From an uncultured Bacteroidota bacterium (GTDB lineage Bacteria; Bacteroidota; Bacteroidia; Flavobacteriales; Flavobacteriaceae): a DNA stretch of 37,145 bases. A program made the translations under genes and the position numbers. How positions within the stretch are numbered: position 1 is the stretch's first letter; each line of letters opens with the position of its first letter. The notes beneath the pieces were generated by a model, which saw only the letters and a program-made list of their open reading frames with translations, was not told the DNA's origin and did no database searches. Positions 10,201-17,314 of the stretch are shown here, in pieces. The stretch lies in contig CACLQG010000010.1 in assembly GCA_902609035.1 (NCBI GenBank), forward strand, positions 1-37,145. The letters run 5' to 3'.

Positions 10201-10652
10201 TCCTCATCTAAAATAATCCCAGTTATTGGAGACTGTACTTCTTCTACTTCTTCCCCCTCTAATAAAAGAGGTGTCTCATCTTCTTTAATGATTTCTTTTA
10301 AGAAAACTAAATTTTCTTTTAATTCATAAATTACTTTTCCGTCAAATAAGCCGTTAAGTGTTTGTTTTAAATTTTTATTCTTAATGTTTAAAGAAACTTT
10401 TTCTTTGAAATTAAAAATGTCGCTATCAAAAATAAACCTCAAATCAGTGGTTGATTCAATATAGTCCAACACTCCAATAATCGAAGTGTTTTTTAGATTT
10501 AGTGAAATCTCTGTTTGAGAATAGAGATTTTTATTCGCAAAAGAATTAAAAACAACAGTGAACATAATCAATGTTGCCATTATTTTCAACCTTTTATTAA
10601 TTGATTTTCTATTAGAGATTTCAAACAAAATCTCATCAATAAATGGATACAT
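7212..10652 (-). CDS. SusC/RagA TonB-dependent transporter with N-terminal STN signalling domain
   Basis: An outer-membrane barrel that imports oligosaccharide using TonB energy, 1146 residues. The order is: long charged N-region and signal helix (about 1-45), STN domain (about 47-120), carboxypeptidase-regulatory-like beta-sandwich (about 142-212), TonB-box-like DEVVITGYG (219-227), plug (to about 345), then the barrel, ending in the aromatic-rich strand SVGLRLNF. The STN domain is what FecA-type receptors use to contact a FecR anti-sigma protein. The fecR gene lies directly upstream, so this transporter probably also acts as the sensor. Spacing is 85 bases to fecR and 11 to susD. I see no copy of the shared motif in the fecR-susC gap, so read-through from fecR is the simplest model. 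Confidence 0.97.
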   Translation of the reverse strand: MYPFIDEILFEISNRKSINKRLKIMATLIMFTVVFNSFANKNLYSQTEISLNLKNTSIIGVLDYIESTTDLRFIFDSDIFNFKEKVSLNIKNKNLKQTLNGLFDGKVIYELKENLVFLKEIIKEDETPLLLEGEEVEEVQSPITGIILDEDGVPLPGVNVFIKGTNIGTATDFDGNYSIAASKGDILIFSFVGFSNREFVVGDQNNIDISMESDYANLDEVVITGYGSTAKKDLVSSISQIKGEDLANQPVARLDNMLQGRAAGVNVVASSGEPGAPAVIRVRGMSSINGNNNPLYVIDGFIAGTDFNLTDLNVNDIESIEILKDASSLAIYGTRGAAGVIIVNTKTGKSGKEGKVNVSINHYTSFQQVYNYPEMASVNDWADYWNEAATLIPGVSGFGENDLSQATPIGDISGIPEVDWQDLITRDGRIDNTDINISGNTGKTNYFISYNRFYQEGIIEGSGLERNSIRLNFDTKVNDKLRAGVRLALTDRRQEVNKVNFNQVYFNILPIRQIYDASGNYTAVNPISGTTQRNPVSDINHRIRHRFVTNILANAYAEYDILPDLTLRTSVGTNLTFNKFNRYVSTVDPIRNLQGTGGKADVDHSRRSGVLNENTLTYSKEIGAHSFKILAGFTLQKDTFSDLGAGGQGYANDVVTYNNLALGAISTTNTISSNYNQRTFESILGRINYSYNDKYLLTLVGRRDGSSVFEQGNKYAFFPSVGAAWKISEEDFMQQYEKISSLKLRASYGIVGEQGVSPYNSYATYIDKNVFFNDQASPAVFLNSLPSVGLEWEKTYQTDIGLEVGFDNNRYSIEIDYYNKQTKDLLLNRPLPGTAGESRLENVGEVENKGFEFTLNTVNIEKPDFFWSSSIQISSNKNKVVSLGGSDDIYPETLGWNTADASEGGGTPSNTPVSYQAGDGIALIPGQPMPTFMGAIYEGTYKSSEEIIADGREGLDLIGGPNFVDQNGDGAINQLDFVPLGSAQPDFTYGIRNTLSYKQWTLDVFIQGTQGNEIFDTSRYLYFFGRDSDSMILPELVDRWTPSNPNSDVPRAGTSAGGYPPLSNVNISDGSYIRLRNVTLNYDLDLPFADSASIYLTGNNLLLITDFKFGDPEGSDSGDSSSVLQGISDDQYPYASSVSVGLRLNF

Positions 10653-10737
10653 AAAGTTTGTTTAGTTTTAGTTAATATAAAGTGTTTGGTCAATTAAATA
10701 TTATTTATTTCATATACAATTGGTTTTAAAAATGGTA

Positions 10738-11886
10738 TTATTTTATTATTATTTTGTTATTAACTACTTGATAATTAATATTATAAACTTCTTTTAAATA
10801 ATTTAGAACATCCTCGATGGTCTCGTTTTCAATAAAAATGGTGGCATTAAAGAAATTACTGGACAAGTTTTGATTGTTATTTGTGATACTGACATTATAC
10901 AAGCGTTCCAACTTCATAATTAGATTGTCAATATTTTCATTTCTAAAAACGACCCTACCATCAATCCAGGAAGTATAGAGTTTTGTATTAACTTGTGTAA
11001 CTTCAATATCATTTCCAGATTTATCTAATTTTGCCTTGAAATTCGGCTTGATACTTACAATTTCCTTATCATGAGGGTAGGGTTTTACACCAATACTTCC
11101 CTCTGTTAGGATAATTTCAGAAAAGGGATCTTCAGGAAAGTTTTTAAAATTGAATTTTGTTCCATAAACTGTCACCACAGCTCCATTTGATTTAACCTTA
11201 AATACATCATTTTCATTTGGTTTCACATCAAAAAAGGCCTCACCCTCTATCTCAATCTTTCTGTCTTTTCCCTCCAAGAATTGAACTGGAAACTTAATAG
11301 TAGTACCAGAATTTAGATAAACTATTGAGCCATCGGATAATTCAATATTAAATCTTTTCCCATAAGGAACTTTGAGGGTGTTGTATTTCAATTCCTTAAA
11401 CTCTGAATTTTTTTCATAGACTATCGTTTTAGATTTTCTTTTGGCAATTAACTTACCTTCAATATCAATAACTTCAGCATGAGATTCTTCTATAAATATT
11501 TGCTTACCTTCTGAGGTTTCCAGCGTGACCTTGGCAGGGACCACCTCTTTAATTGGCTTTAGTTCAAATTGTGGTTGATTAAGATAATATCCCATACTCG
11601 CAGATAAAAGGACAATAGCCGCGTATTTAATGAGTTTCATATATCTGTAATTTGAAAAACCTTTTTTTTGTTTTTGAGATTTTATTTTATTTTTAATTTC
11701 AATAATGATTTTTTCTTGATCAGCTTGATTCATGGCCCAGTTGGAAAAATGGTGAATAGAAACGAATTGTCGGAAAGATTCGAAATTTTCCAAATCTTCA
11801 ATCCAATCCGACAAAAACTCGAGTTCCTCGATGTTGGATTGGTCATTCAGGAAATTCACTAATATTTTTACAATGGAATCTTTCAA
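10738..11886 (-). CDS. FecR-family anti-sigma factor
   Basis: An inner-membrane anti-sigma protein of 382 residues that should hold the adjacent ECF sigma factor until the SusC STN domain signals. A cytoplasmic N-terminal helical part (1-80) contains the WAMNQ segment. One membrane helix spans about 84-102. The periplasmic FecR domain is at about 170-270 (VPYGKRFNIELSDGSIVYLNSGT, continuing to EGEAFFDVK), and a C-terminal DUF4974-like domain at about 310-382 is itself STN-like. It is divergent from the sigma gene across 96 bases and leads the fecR-susC-susD set. The motif at 11912-11937 lies 26 bases before its ATG and points toward it, which suggests feedback by the sigma factor. Confidence 0.95.
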   Translation of the reverse strand: MKDSIVKILVNFLNDQSNIEELEFLSDWIEDLENFESFRQFVSIHHFSNWAMNQADQEKIIIEIKNKIKSQKQKKGFSNYRYMKLIKYAAIVLLSASMGYYLNQPQFELKPIKEVVPAKVTLETSEGKQIFIEESHAEVIDIEGKLIAKRKSKTIVYEKNSEFKELKYNTLKVPYGKRFNIELSDGSIVYLNSGTTIKFPVQFLEGKDRKIEIEGEAFFDVKPNENDVFKVKSNGAVVTVYGTKFNFKNFPEDPFSEIILTEGSIGVKPYPHDKEIVSIKPNFKAKLDKSGNDIEVTQVNTKLYTSWIDGRVVFRNENIDNLIMKLERLYNVSITNNNQNLSSNFFNATIFIENETIEDVLNYLKEVYNINYQVVNNKIIIK

Positions 11887-11911
11887 AATTATCTATTTGT
11901 ATATATTTTAT

Positions 11912-11937
11912 TACGAGTCAGAAGTTTAATACCCTAC
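11912..11937 (-). promoter_or_regulatory. Candidate ECF-sigma promoter for fecR-susC-susD (copy 2 of a shared motif)
   Basis: Read on the minus strand: GTAGGGTATTAA (11937-11926), nine bases, then TCGTA (11916-11912), with the fecR ATG 26 bases further on. It is identical in both blocks and in spacing to the copy at 936-961. The nine-base spacers share only three positions, as expected for a bipartite site. The promoter role is inferred; it could instead be the site of another regulator. Confidence 0.5.
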
Positions 11938-11982
11938 ATAAATTTATTTTCTATATTAGATAATAGTTACTTTAAAAATTCA

Positions 11983-12507
11983 ATGAATCAGAATAATTTA
12001 ATATCAAAGCTTCAAAATGGGGATGAAAAAGCCTTTGAGGAATTTGTAAATTTATATAGTGACCCACTCTTCAGCTATGCATTGAGTCTTAGTGTTGATC
12101 ACCATACCGCCAACGATATTGTTCAAGAGGTTTTTATTAATGTATTTGAATACAGAAAAAAACTTAATCCAAAATATTCAATTGAGAGTTTTTTATACAA
12201 GTCAACGTATAATAAGTTTATTGACACCTATTACAAAAATAAATCCAGATCAAAACTACACGAACAGTACATCAATCTATTGAATCAATTAGTGAATAGA
12301 CCCTCGGAGGAGAATAAATCTAAATTGACAAAAATGAAGAAGGAAATAAAAAAGCTCCCCAAAAAAATCAAAGAGATATTTGAATTGAGTAAAAGCGAGG
12401 GGCTTACAAACCTCGAAATATCCTCACATTTAGGTATTTCTATCAAAACTGTTGAATCCAATATCACAAAGGCTTACAAGATTCTAAGAAGAAAAATGGA
12501 AAGTTAA
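11983..12507 (+). CDS. ECF-type RNA polymerase sigma factor
   Basis: A 174-residue sigma-70 family factor with only regions 2 and 4. Region 2 spans about 14-82 (NDIVQEVFINVFEYR and YNKFIDTYYKN, the core-binding and -10 recognition helices). Region 4 spans about 118-170, with a helix-turn-helix around LTNLEISSHLGISIKTVESN. It is divergent from its likely anti-sigma gene fecR, a common arrangement for polysaccharide loci in this phylum that use transmembrane sigma signalling. The GH43-type gene follows 48 bases later on the same strand. Its likely targets are the two GTAGGGTATTAA-N9-TCGTA sites in this window, but this is inference from position and repetition. Confidence 0.95.
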   Translation: MNQNNLISKLQNGDEKAFEEFVNLYSDPLFSYALSLSVDHHTANDIVQEVFINVFEYRKKLNPKYSIESFLYKSTYNKFIDTYYKNKSRSKLHEQYINLLNQLVNRPSEENKSKLTKMKKEIKKLPKKIKEIFELSKSEGLTNLEISSHLGISIKTVESNITKAYKILRRKMES

Positions 12508-12555
12508 TTTCATTTTTTCTTAATTACGCTGGATTTTTGGATTTTAAATCTAAAG

Positions 12556-13530
12556 ATGTCTATGAGAAATTTGTTGTTCAAGATCGTAAGTGTAATTTTT
12601 TTGATGGGTCTAGTAATAAATTTTTTGCCCTCTTCATCAAATATCCCAAATGGTCAGGATATTTTATTAGCAGACCCAACAATTCTCCATGAAAATGGGA
12701 AGTACTATCTGTATGGCTCCACATCGGGAGGTTTAGAAAGAACTAATAACGGGTTTTTGGTCTATGAATCTAATAATCTTTACAATTGGAGGTCTAGGGG
12801 ATATGCATTAAGCAAAGGAGATGCATATGGCGACAAGGGTTTTTGGGCACCACAGGTTTTCAAAAATGGGGGAAAATATGGCATGGTTTACACGGCCAAT
12901 GAAAATATTGCCATTGCTTTCTCTGACAATCCTTTAGGGCCTTTTAGAAATGAGTTTAAAAGCCATTACAAGTCAAAAATTAAACAACTTGATCCATTCG
13001 TTTTTTTTGATAAAGGAAAAGGATATTTATACTTTACCAGAGGGGTTCAAGGGGAGAATGAAATCTTCGTGAGCGAATTGAGTCATGATTTGAAAAATAT
13101 GAAAGAAGAAACAATACAAAAGTGTATCTCTTCAGATCAATCATGGGAGGATTCAGATGGTATAGAACCTAAGATTAATCAAGGGCCATCTGTTATCAAG
13201 ATAAATGAAACATATTATATGTTTTATTCCGCCAACAATTTTAGAAGTCCAAAATATGCAGTGGGCTATGCTACAGGTTCAAGCCCCACGGGCCCCTGGA
13301 ATAAATCGGTCCAAAACCCCTTAATAGACTCTAAATTAATTGATCAAAATGGACCCGGTCATGGAGATATTTTTTATGACGATAAAAAAAATTTAAAGTA
13401 TGTATTTCATACCCACTTCTCAAAAAACGATATCAGACCTAGAAAAACGGCTATCATTTCTTTGTTCTCTAATATAGAATTGAAAAAGATAAGTTGTGAT
13501 CCTGAAAAATTCAGGTTTTTGAAGTATTAA
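12556..13530 (+). CDS. GH43-type five-bladed beta-propeller protein with altered catalytic acid site
   Basis: A secreted 324-residue protein with a signal or anchor helix at 7-23 and a family 43 beta-propeller fold. The general base is visible as Asp40 in LADPTIL, WAPQVF follows at 98-103, and the pKa-modulating Asp is Asp146 in QLDPFVFF. Where family members have EGP, with Glu as proton donor, this protein reads N-Q-G-P-S with Gln209 (codon CAA at 13180). The surrounding residues (VIKINETYYMFYSANNF) align well, so the substitution looks real rather than a misalignment. GPGHGDI (267 on) keeps the conserved His. It may be a slow or retaining-by-other-means hydrolase, or a glycan-binding protein. 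It is the only glycoside-hydrolase-like gene in the sulfatase locus. A GH117 relative in the same clan is an alternative. Start at 12556 or 12562. Confidence 0.85.
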   Translation: MSMRNLLFKIVSVIFLMGLVINFLPSSSNIPNGQDILLADPTILHENGKYYLYGSTSGGLERTNNGFLVYESNNLYNWRSRGYALSKGDAYGDKGFWAPQVFKNGGKYGMVYTANENIAIAFSDNPLGPFRNEFKSHYKSKIKQLDPFVFFDKGKGYLYFTRGVQGENEIFVSELSHDLKNMKEETIQKCISSDQSWEDSDGIEPKINQGPSVIKINETYYMFYSANNFRSPKYAVGYATGSSPTGPWNKSVQNPLIDSKLIDQNGPGHGDIFYDDKKNLKYVFHTHFSKNDIRPRKTAIISLFSNIELKKISCDPEKFRFLKY

Positions 13531-13721
13531 AAAGCAAGACAATTTATTTAGTTTTAGCTCAACTTATTTCAATATGACTTAAACTATTAATCCAAACAAT
13601 AATAATTTGTAATGAATCTATTGCTAATGTGGAATTAAATACAAAGGAGAAATTCATTATGTAAACAAGTTAGAAATTAAGTGTAACCTTTAATGGCCTA
13701 AAACCCTAATCTTCAATTGTA
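13531..13721. other. Intergenic, AT-rich, no gene seen
   Basis: The part of the 454-base gap before the small Cys-rich gene. I see no open frame with a plausible start, and no strong hairpin with a T run. The remaining part of the gap (13854-13984) is also AT-rich and probably carries the promoters of the two genes that diverge from it. Confidence 0.5.
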
Positions 13722-13853
13722 TTAATTGGAAGTTTCGAATTCGTCGCAAGTATATTTACCACTTACTTCCACCTGATGGATACCACAAATTTTGAGGGTA
13801 TGATTCAAATTATCACAGTTTACACAGCTATTACTAATTTTTAAATTTTCCAT
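13722..13853 (-). CDS. Small Cys-rich protein, 43 residues, probable metal-binding knuckle
   Basis: A short frame on the minus strand, ATG at 13853, TAA at 13722. The protein has no signal peptide and carries Cys10, Cys13, Cys23, His26 and Cys36. The pattern is CxxC-x9-C-x2-H-x9-C, which resembles a small zinc knuckle or ribbon. The central parts read SCVNCDNL, KICGIHQVEV and YTCDEFE, and the whole has a protein-like rather than random composition. Function is unknown. It is divergent from the SRPBCC gene at 13985. It could be chance, but four Cys and one His in regular spacing within an AT-rich gap is unlikely for non-coding sequence. Confidence 0.6.
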   Translation of the reverse strand: MENLKISNSCVNCDNLNHTLKICGIHQVEVSGKYTCDEFETSN

Positions 13854-13984
13854 TATTTTATTTTTAACGCTAAAATATTTTAAATTAATTTCAAATCCAA
13901 TTTCATATACAAATACATAATTAGATTAATTTTAAATAATATTCAATGTTTTCAATCTAATTCAGCTGTTTTAATAATTAATAA

Positions 13985-14497
13985 ATGAATAAATTTTTAA
14001 GCTTTTCAGTTAAAAAAGAAGTTAAATTGATGCACTCTGCCTCTCAAATTTGGAAAGTGGTTTCAAGTCCTGGTAATCTTGAATTATTTCATCCCTTTTG
14101 CAAAACCAACGAGGCCATTAAATGGGATAATCCCAATGGAAAAAAAGATAAACTGGAATACCTCAGTGGATTAACCTATTTCAGGGATTTTTACCATTGG
14201 GAAGAAAACGTAGGTTACAAAATATTTATAGGTACTAAGGAAGGTAAAAAATCAAAAGTAGAATGGAAAATCACAAATCAAGGCAATACTTCATTTTTAT
14301 CCATCGAGATATTTCCATACCTATCCAGTAAATACCCATTAATTATAAATTATTTATTATTTTTTACTATTGTCAAACCAAAACTTAAAAACTATTTACT
14401 TAGTGTTTTAAAAGGCTTAGTGTGGTATATGGATAATAAGGAACCTGTAAAAGAAAATCAATTTGGAAGGCACAAATGGTTTTCAAAAGTGAGTTAA
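13985..14497 (+). CDS. SRPBCC (START/polyketide-cyclase-like) fold protein
   Basis: A 170-residue cytoplasmic protein without signal peptide. The start VKKEVKLMHSASQIWKVVSSPGNLELFHPFCK is the typical first strand and helix of the SRPBCC fold, which forms a deep pocket for a hydrophobic ligand. A hydrophobic stretch (YPLIINYLLFFTIV, about 118-131) leads into the C-terminal helix KPKLKNYLLSVLKGLVWYM, which would close the pocket. The ligand is unknown. It ends seven bases before the convergent DUF2911 gene. It has no clear link to the sulfatase locus beside it. Confidence 0.75.
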   Translation: MNKFLSFSVKKEVKLMHSASQIWKVVSSPGNLELFHPFCKTNEAIKWDNPNGKKDKLEYLSGLTYFRDFYHWEENVGYKIFIGTKEGKKSKVEWKITNQGNTSFLSIEIFPYLSSKYPLIINYLLFFTIVKPKLKNYLLSVLKGLVWYMDNKEPVKENQFGRHKWFSKVS

Positions 14498-14504
14498 AGA
14501 ACCC

Positions 14505-15044
14505 TTAATCTAACACTGGTATCATCACTCCATTATTATCCCACTCAATCGTTATCTCGACCAATGAATCTAGATCACTCAAACCAATTGTCAGCTGCTC
14601 AACAGTTCTTTTAGTTTTATAAACTGGAACAGATAGGCTTAGTTCATCATATAATGATTCTGGTTGAATATAACCTGATGAATTAATTTTTGAATTCAAC
14701 CTAATATCCCAGAATTTCTCATTTGGTATTGCATACATTGAATACTTACCTAGCTTAAGTTCTTTTCCACCAAATCTAACCGCCTTATTTATTGATATTA
14801 TAGTGGGAGCGTTTGCTCCTAATCTCCAATATTTACCATAAGTCAATAGAGCACCTTGATCTTCTGTACCAAAAATTAAACGATCCCTTTTTGAAGGTCT
14901 TGAATATTTGATTTCTATGTTAAGACCGTCTTTATTAATGGAAGCTTCACCTTTCGGACTTTTTGGATTGATCCAAATAGGATAGGCAAAATAGAAAGTA
15001 ATTGAAATCAATATAACCAGAAAACCAATTATTATTTTTTTCAT
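14505..15044 (-). CDS. DUF2911 family protein, membrane-anchored or secreted
   Basis: A 179-residue protein with an N-terminal hydrophobic helix (about 4-21) followed by a periplasmic beta-rich domain. The segments SPKGEASI, IKYSRPSKRDRLIFG, YGKYWRLGANAPT and LGKYSMYAIP are the characteristic blocks of DUF2911, a family common in Bacteroidota whose function is not established. It has a purine-rich AAGGA about ten bases before the ATG. It is followed by a convergent gene and preceded by the 39-residue lipoprotein gene on the same strand (68-base gap), so the two may share a transcript. Confidence 0.88.
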   Translation of the reverse strand: MKKIIIGFLVILISITFYFAYPIWINPKSPKGEASINKDGLNIEIKYSRPSKRDRLIFGTEDQGALLTYGKYWRLGANAPTIISINKAVRFGGKELKLGKYSMYAIPNEKFWDIRLNSKINSSGYIQPESLYDELSLSVPVYKTKRTVEQLTIGLSDLDSLVEITIEWDNNGVMIPVLD

Positions 15045-15112
15045 AATAACAAATCCTTATTAGTTAGTTTACCGCTATGGTATTTTATAAATATGCTTTA
15101 AAATTAATTGGG

Positions 15113-15232
15113 TTATTTTTTTTTACTTCTATTAACGTAGTGGTCATATGCGGCTCTTTTGTGAAGTAGGGAACAACCGATTGTTGAATACAGAAATAGG
15201 CTCAATAAGAAAAAAACTAAAACTCTTTTCAT
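15113..15232 (-). CDS. Very small lipoprotein, 39 residues
   Basis: ATG at 15232, TAA at 15113. The first 20 residues are a complete lipoprotein signal peptide: MKR, a hydrophobic core (VLVFFLLSLFLYS), then the lipobox TIGC with Cys20. The mature part would be only 20 residues and strongly basic (SLLHKRAAYDHYVNRSKKK). Such a tail could contact lipopolysaccharide, peptidoglycan or DNA, but nothing specific is recognised. It sits 59 bases beyond the terminator of the SnoaL-like gene, so it must have its own promoter. The well-formed signal peptide is the main reason to believe it. Confidence 0.6.
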   Translation of the reverse strand: MKRVLVFFLLSLFLYSTIGCSLLHKRAAYDHYVNRSKKK

Positions 15233-15290
15233 AATATAAAACTAATATACTCATTATATAATTGTTGAAGCCTTTGTTAAAGTGGAACAT

Positions 15291-15318
15291 AAAAAGTAAG
15301 GTTGAAATCAATCAACCT
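15291..15318 (-). terminator. Rho-independent terminator after the SnoaL-like lipoprotein gene
   Basis: AGGTTGA (15299-15305) and TCAACCT (15312-15318) form a perfect seven-base stem with a six-base loop. On the minus strand the stem is followed by TACTTTTT. It lies 30 bases after the stop of the gene at 15348-15860. Confidence 0.7.
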
Positions 15319-15347
15319 CTATTAAAAAACTAAATAATCGATTTATG

Positions 15348-15860
15348 TCACCTTTCGCCCATCCACTGAATGATTCTAAAAATTTCACCCTCTCTAAAGA
15401 AAATTCTGTCTATCAATCTCACAGACTCTTGCGATCCATCTTTATAGTATCGATTCTCTCTAAAAGAAACGGATACTCTTGTATAATCTGATCCTTCTAT
15501 TTTTAGGGGAATTACATTGTTCAATTTTCTTTGGAGAGAATCATAAGGCTCGTGTAAGGCTTTCACAACTTCGTGAATCGCTGATTTGGGTGTCTTCATT
15601 GCACTACCTCCCTGAGGAGGATAATAAACTATAGTATCTCCCATAAATTTCGCCATGGTCTCAGAGTCTTTATCAGCAAAAGCCAAAACTAATGCAGCGG
15701 CATTTTTAGCATCTTCATCAGAGCCAAAAATATATTTTTTTCCCTCAAAGTTATTTAAGAAATGTTTTCCAGCAGAGGAATTAACTTCTACCTCAACAAT
15801 TTTTGTTTGACATGAAATAAATAGAATTATTGATAATATTAATAAAATTTGTGTCTTCAT
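15348..15860 (-). CDS. SnoaL/NTF2-like fold lipoprotein
   Basis: A 170-residue lipoprotein (lipobox FISC, Cys17). After the anchor, the segment EDAKNAAALVLAFADKDSETMAKFMGDTIVYYPP is the typical opening helix and first strand of SnoaL-like/NTF2-like domains. The end reads DRIFFREGEIFRIIQWMGER, which matches the last two strands (IxxWxG type). These domains are small cone-shaped pockets used by many unrelated enzymes and binding proteins, so no reaction can be given. It is probably a single-gene unit with its own terminator. Confidence 0.75.
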   Translation of the reverse strand: MKTQILLILSIILFISCQTKIVEVEVNSSAGKHFLNNFEGKKYIFGSDEDAKNAAALVLAFADKDSETMAKFMGDTIVYYPPQGGSAMKTPKSAIHEVVKALHEPYDSLQRKLNNVIPLKIEGSDYTRVSVSFRENRYYKDGSQESVRLIDRIFFREGEIFRIIQWMGER

Positions 15861-16067
15861 ATTTAAAATTAATTTTTAATAATCTATTAATAAAAATAGT
15901 ACTTTTTACAATTAATGACAAAGTAAACTAATAAATCTAGAATATTTATAATGTGAGTCATTTCAACACATTGCAAGAATTAAATCCATGATTCAAGAGG
16001 ATTAATGATCACATATTAAGGATTTATAAATACAGCAAAAAAAATATGGATTATTAATACATTAACT

Positions 16068-16089
16068 CAGCGAAATTTTGCTTTCGCTG
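16068..16089 (-). terminator. Hairpin after the oxidoreductase gene, possible terminator
   Basis: CAGCGAAA (16068-16075) and TTTCGCTG (16082-16089) form a perfect eight-base stem with a six-base loop, 34 bases after the stop of the oxidoreductase. On the minus strand no long T run follows, so it could be a weak terminator or a transcript-end stabilising structure. Confidence 0.5.
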
Positions 16090-16123
16090 AAGTTTGATAG
16101 ACATATTATATCTTTTTATTTGA

Positions 16124-17209
16124 TTACAAAACAATTCTTTCCCCCCCTTTTTCAACGGAAGTAAAAATAGCATCTATAATTCTCATATCTCTCAAGCCTT
16201 CCTCTCCGCCTACATTTAAATGAGGCTCTCCATTGATCAAATAATTAGAGATACCATCCATGTGCAATGCTTGTTGATTAACTCTATGAAAATCAAAAAT
16301 ATAATCCCTTGTATAACCTTCAATTTCTCTGTAGGTGTAAGAAGGACTCAATCTGATGAATCCCTTCTCAGCCCCAACAAACAAATGATTGGTGGAGGCG
16401 GAAAAAGAAGTGGTACAATTGGCCACTGCCCCGCTGGGAAATTCCATTTGCCAAGTAATGAGTTCATCCACTTCCTTAAATTTGAAATGGTCTGTTTTAA
16501 AACTTCTAGCACTAATAGCAATAGGCTCCTCTCCTATTGTATATCTTGCTCCTTGAATTACATAAACGCCAACATCCATTAAAGCTCCACCGCCGTATGC
16601 TTTTTTCAATCTCCATTGATCAGGATTTCCAATACGAAAACCAAATCCCCCTTCAAAAAATTTAATTTTACCAAAAATCTTTTCTTGGCAGAGACGTATA
16701 GTTTCACGATGATGTGGTTCATAATGCAGTCGATACCCAATAAAGAGTTCCAAGTTGGCTTTTTTTCCTGCTGAAATCATTTCAGAAGCCTCAATAGCAT
16801 TCATTGCCATTGGCTTTTCACAAATTACGTGTTTTCTGGCTGCAAAGGACCTCAGGGTAAACTCCTTGTGCATGTTATTAGGTAGAACAATATATACGAT
16901 GTCAATTTCGTCATTGTTGGCAATTGTATCAAAATTTTGATAATTGTAAACCTGATTATCCTTTAGGTTATAAATTTTTTTCCATTTTTCTACCTTTTCT
17001 GGACTTCCTGTAACTATTCCCTTCAACTCGCATTTTCTAGTTTCAAGCAAAGCAGGTGCTAACTGATTTGTCGCATAGTTTCCCAAACCTACAAGAGCAA
17101 TTCCTAGCTTGTTTTCAGGTTTAATATCCAGCAAATGACCCAAACCTTTTGTAAGGCTCAAAACCCCAATCGAAGAGGCTAGTGTTTTATTAAAATTACT
17201 ACGTTTCAT
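16124..17209 (-). CDS. Gfo/Idh/MocA family NAD(P)-dependent sugar oxidoreductase
   Basis: A 361-residue dehydrogenase of the glucose-fructose oxidoreductase type. The Rossmann nucleotide loop is LVGLGNYA (40-46 region), the catalytic EKP motif is at 131-133 (CEKPMAMN), and the GGGALMDVGVYVIQGARY segment is the usual sugar-site helix. GYRLHYEPHH (158 on) is typical of the GFOR-like subgroup. The N-terminus (KRSNFNKTLASSIGVLSL) looks like a degenerate Tat or Sec signal, so export is possible but uncertain. Seven consecutive G on the coding strand (16141-16147) encode the Gly-Gly five residues before the end and could slip. It may act on sugars freed by the sulfatase locus, but it is 2.6 kb beyond the locus with other genes between. 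Confidence 0.9.
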   Translation of the reverse strand: MKRSNFNKTLASSIGVLSLTKGLGHLLDIKPENKLGIALVGLGNYATNQLAPALLETRKCELKGIVTGSPEKVEKWKKIYNLKDNQVYNYQNFDTIANNDEIDIVYIVLPNNMHKEFTLRSFAARKHVICEKPMAMNAIEASEMISAGKKANLELFIGYRLHYEPHHRETIRLCQEKIFGKIKFFEGGFGFRIGNPDQWRLKKAYGGGALMDVGVYVIQGARYTIGEEPIAISARSFKTDHFKFKEVDELITWQMEFPSGAVANCTTSFSASTNHLFVGAEKGFIRLSPSYTYREIEGYTRDYIFDFHRVNQQALHMDGISNYLINGEPHLNVGGEEGLRDMRIIDAIFTSVEKGGERIVL

Positions 17210-17314
17210 AGTTAAATATTTTATTTTATATAAAAATTATAAAATTTTACAAAACTAACAATGCAATCACTTGGTGGTTTTTGATTAATTTAATTAAAAA
17301 ATAAACTTAGAGGA

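Noticed and set aside
12556..13530. GH117 assignment for the beta-propeller protein
   Set aside because: The WAP, DP and GPGH landmarks fit GH43 better, although the clan is shared.
13777..13790. GAGGGTATGATT as a third copy of the shared regulatory motif
   Set aside because: Only GGGTAT and a few bases match, and no TCGTA follows at the right spacing; it lies within the small Cys-rich gene.
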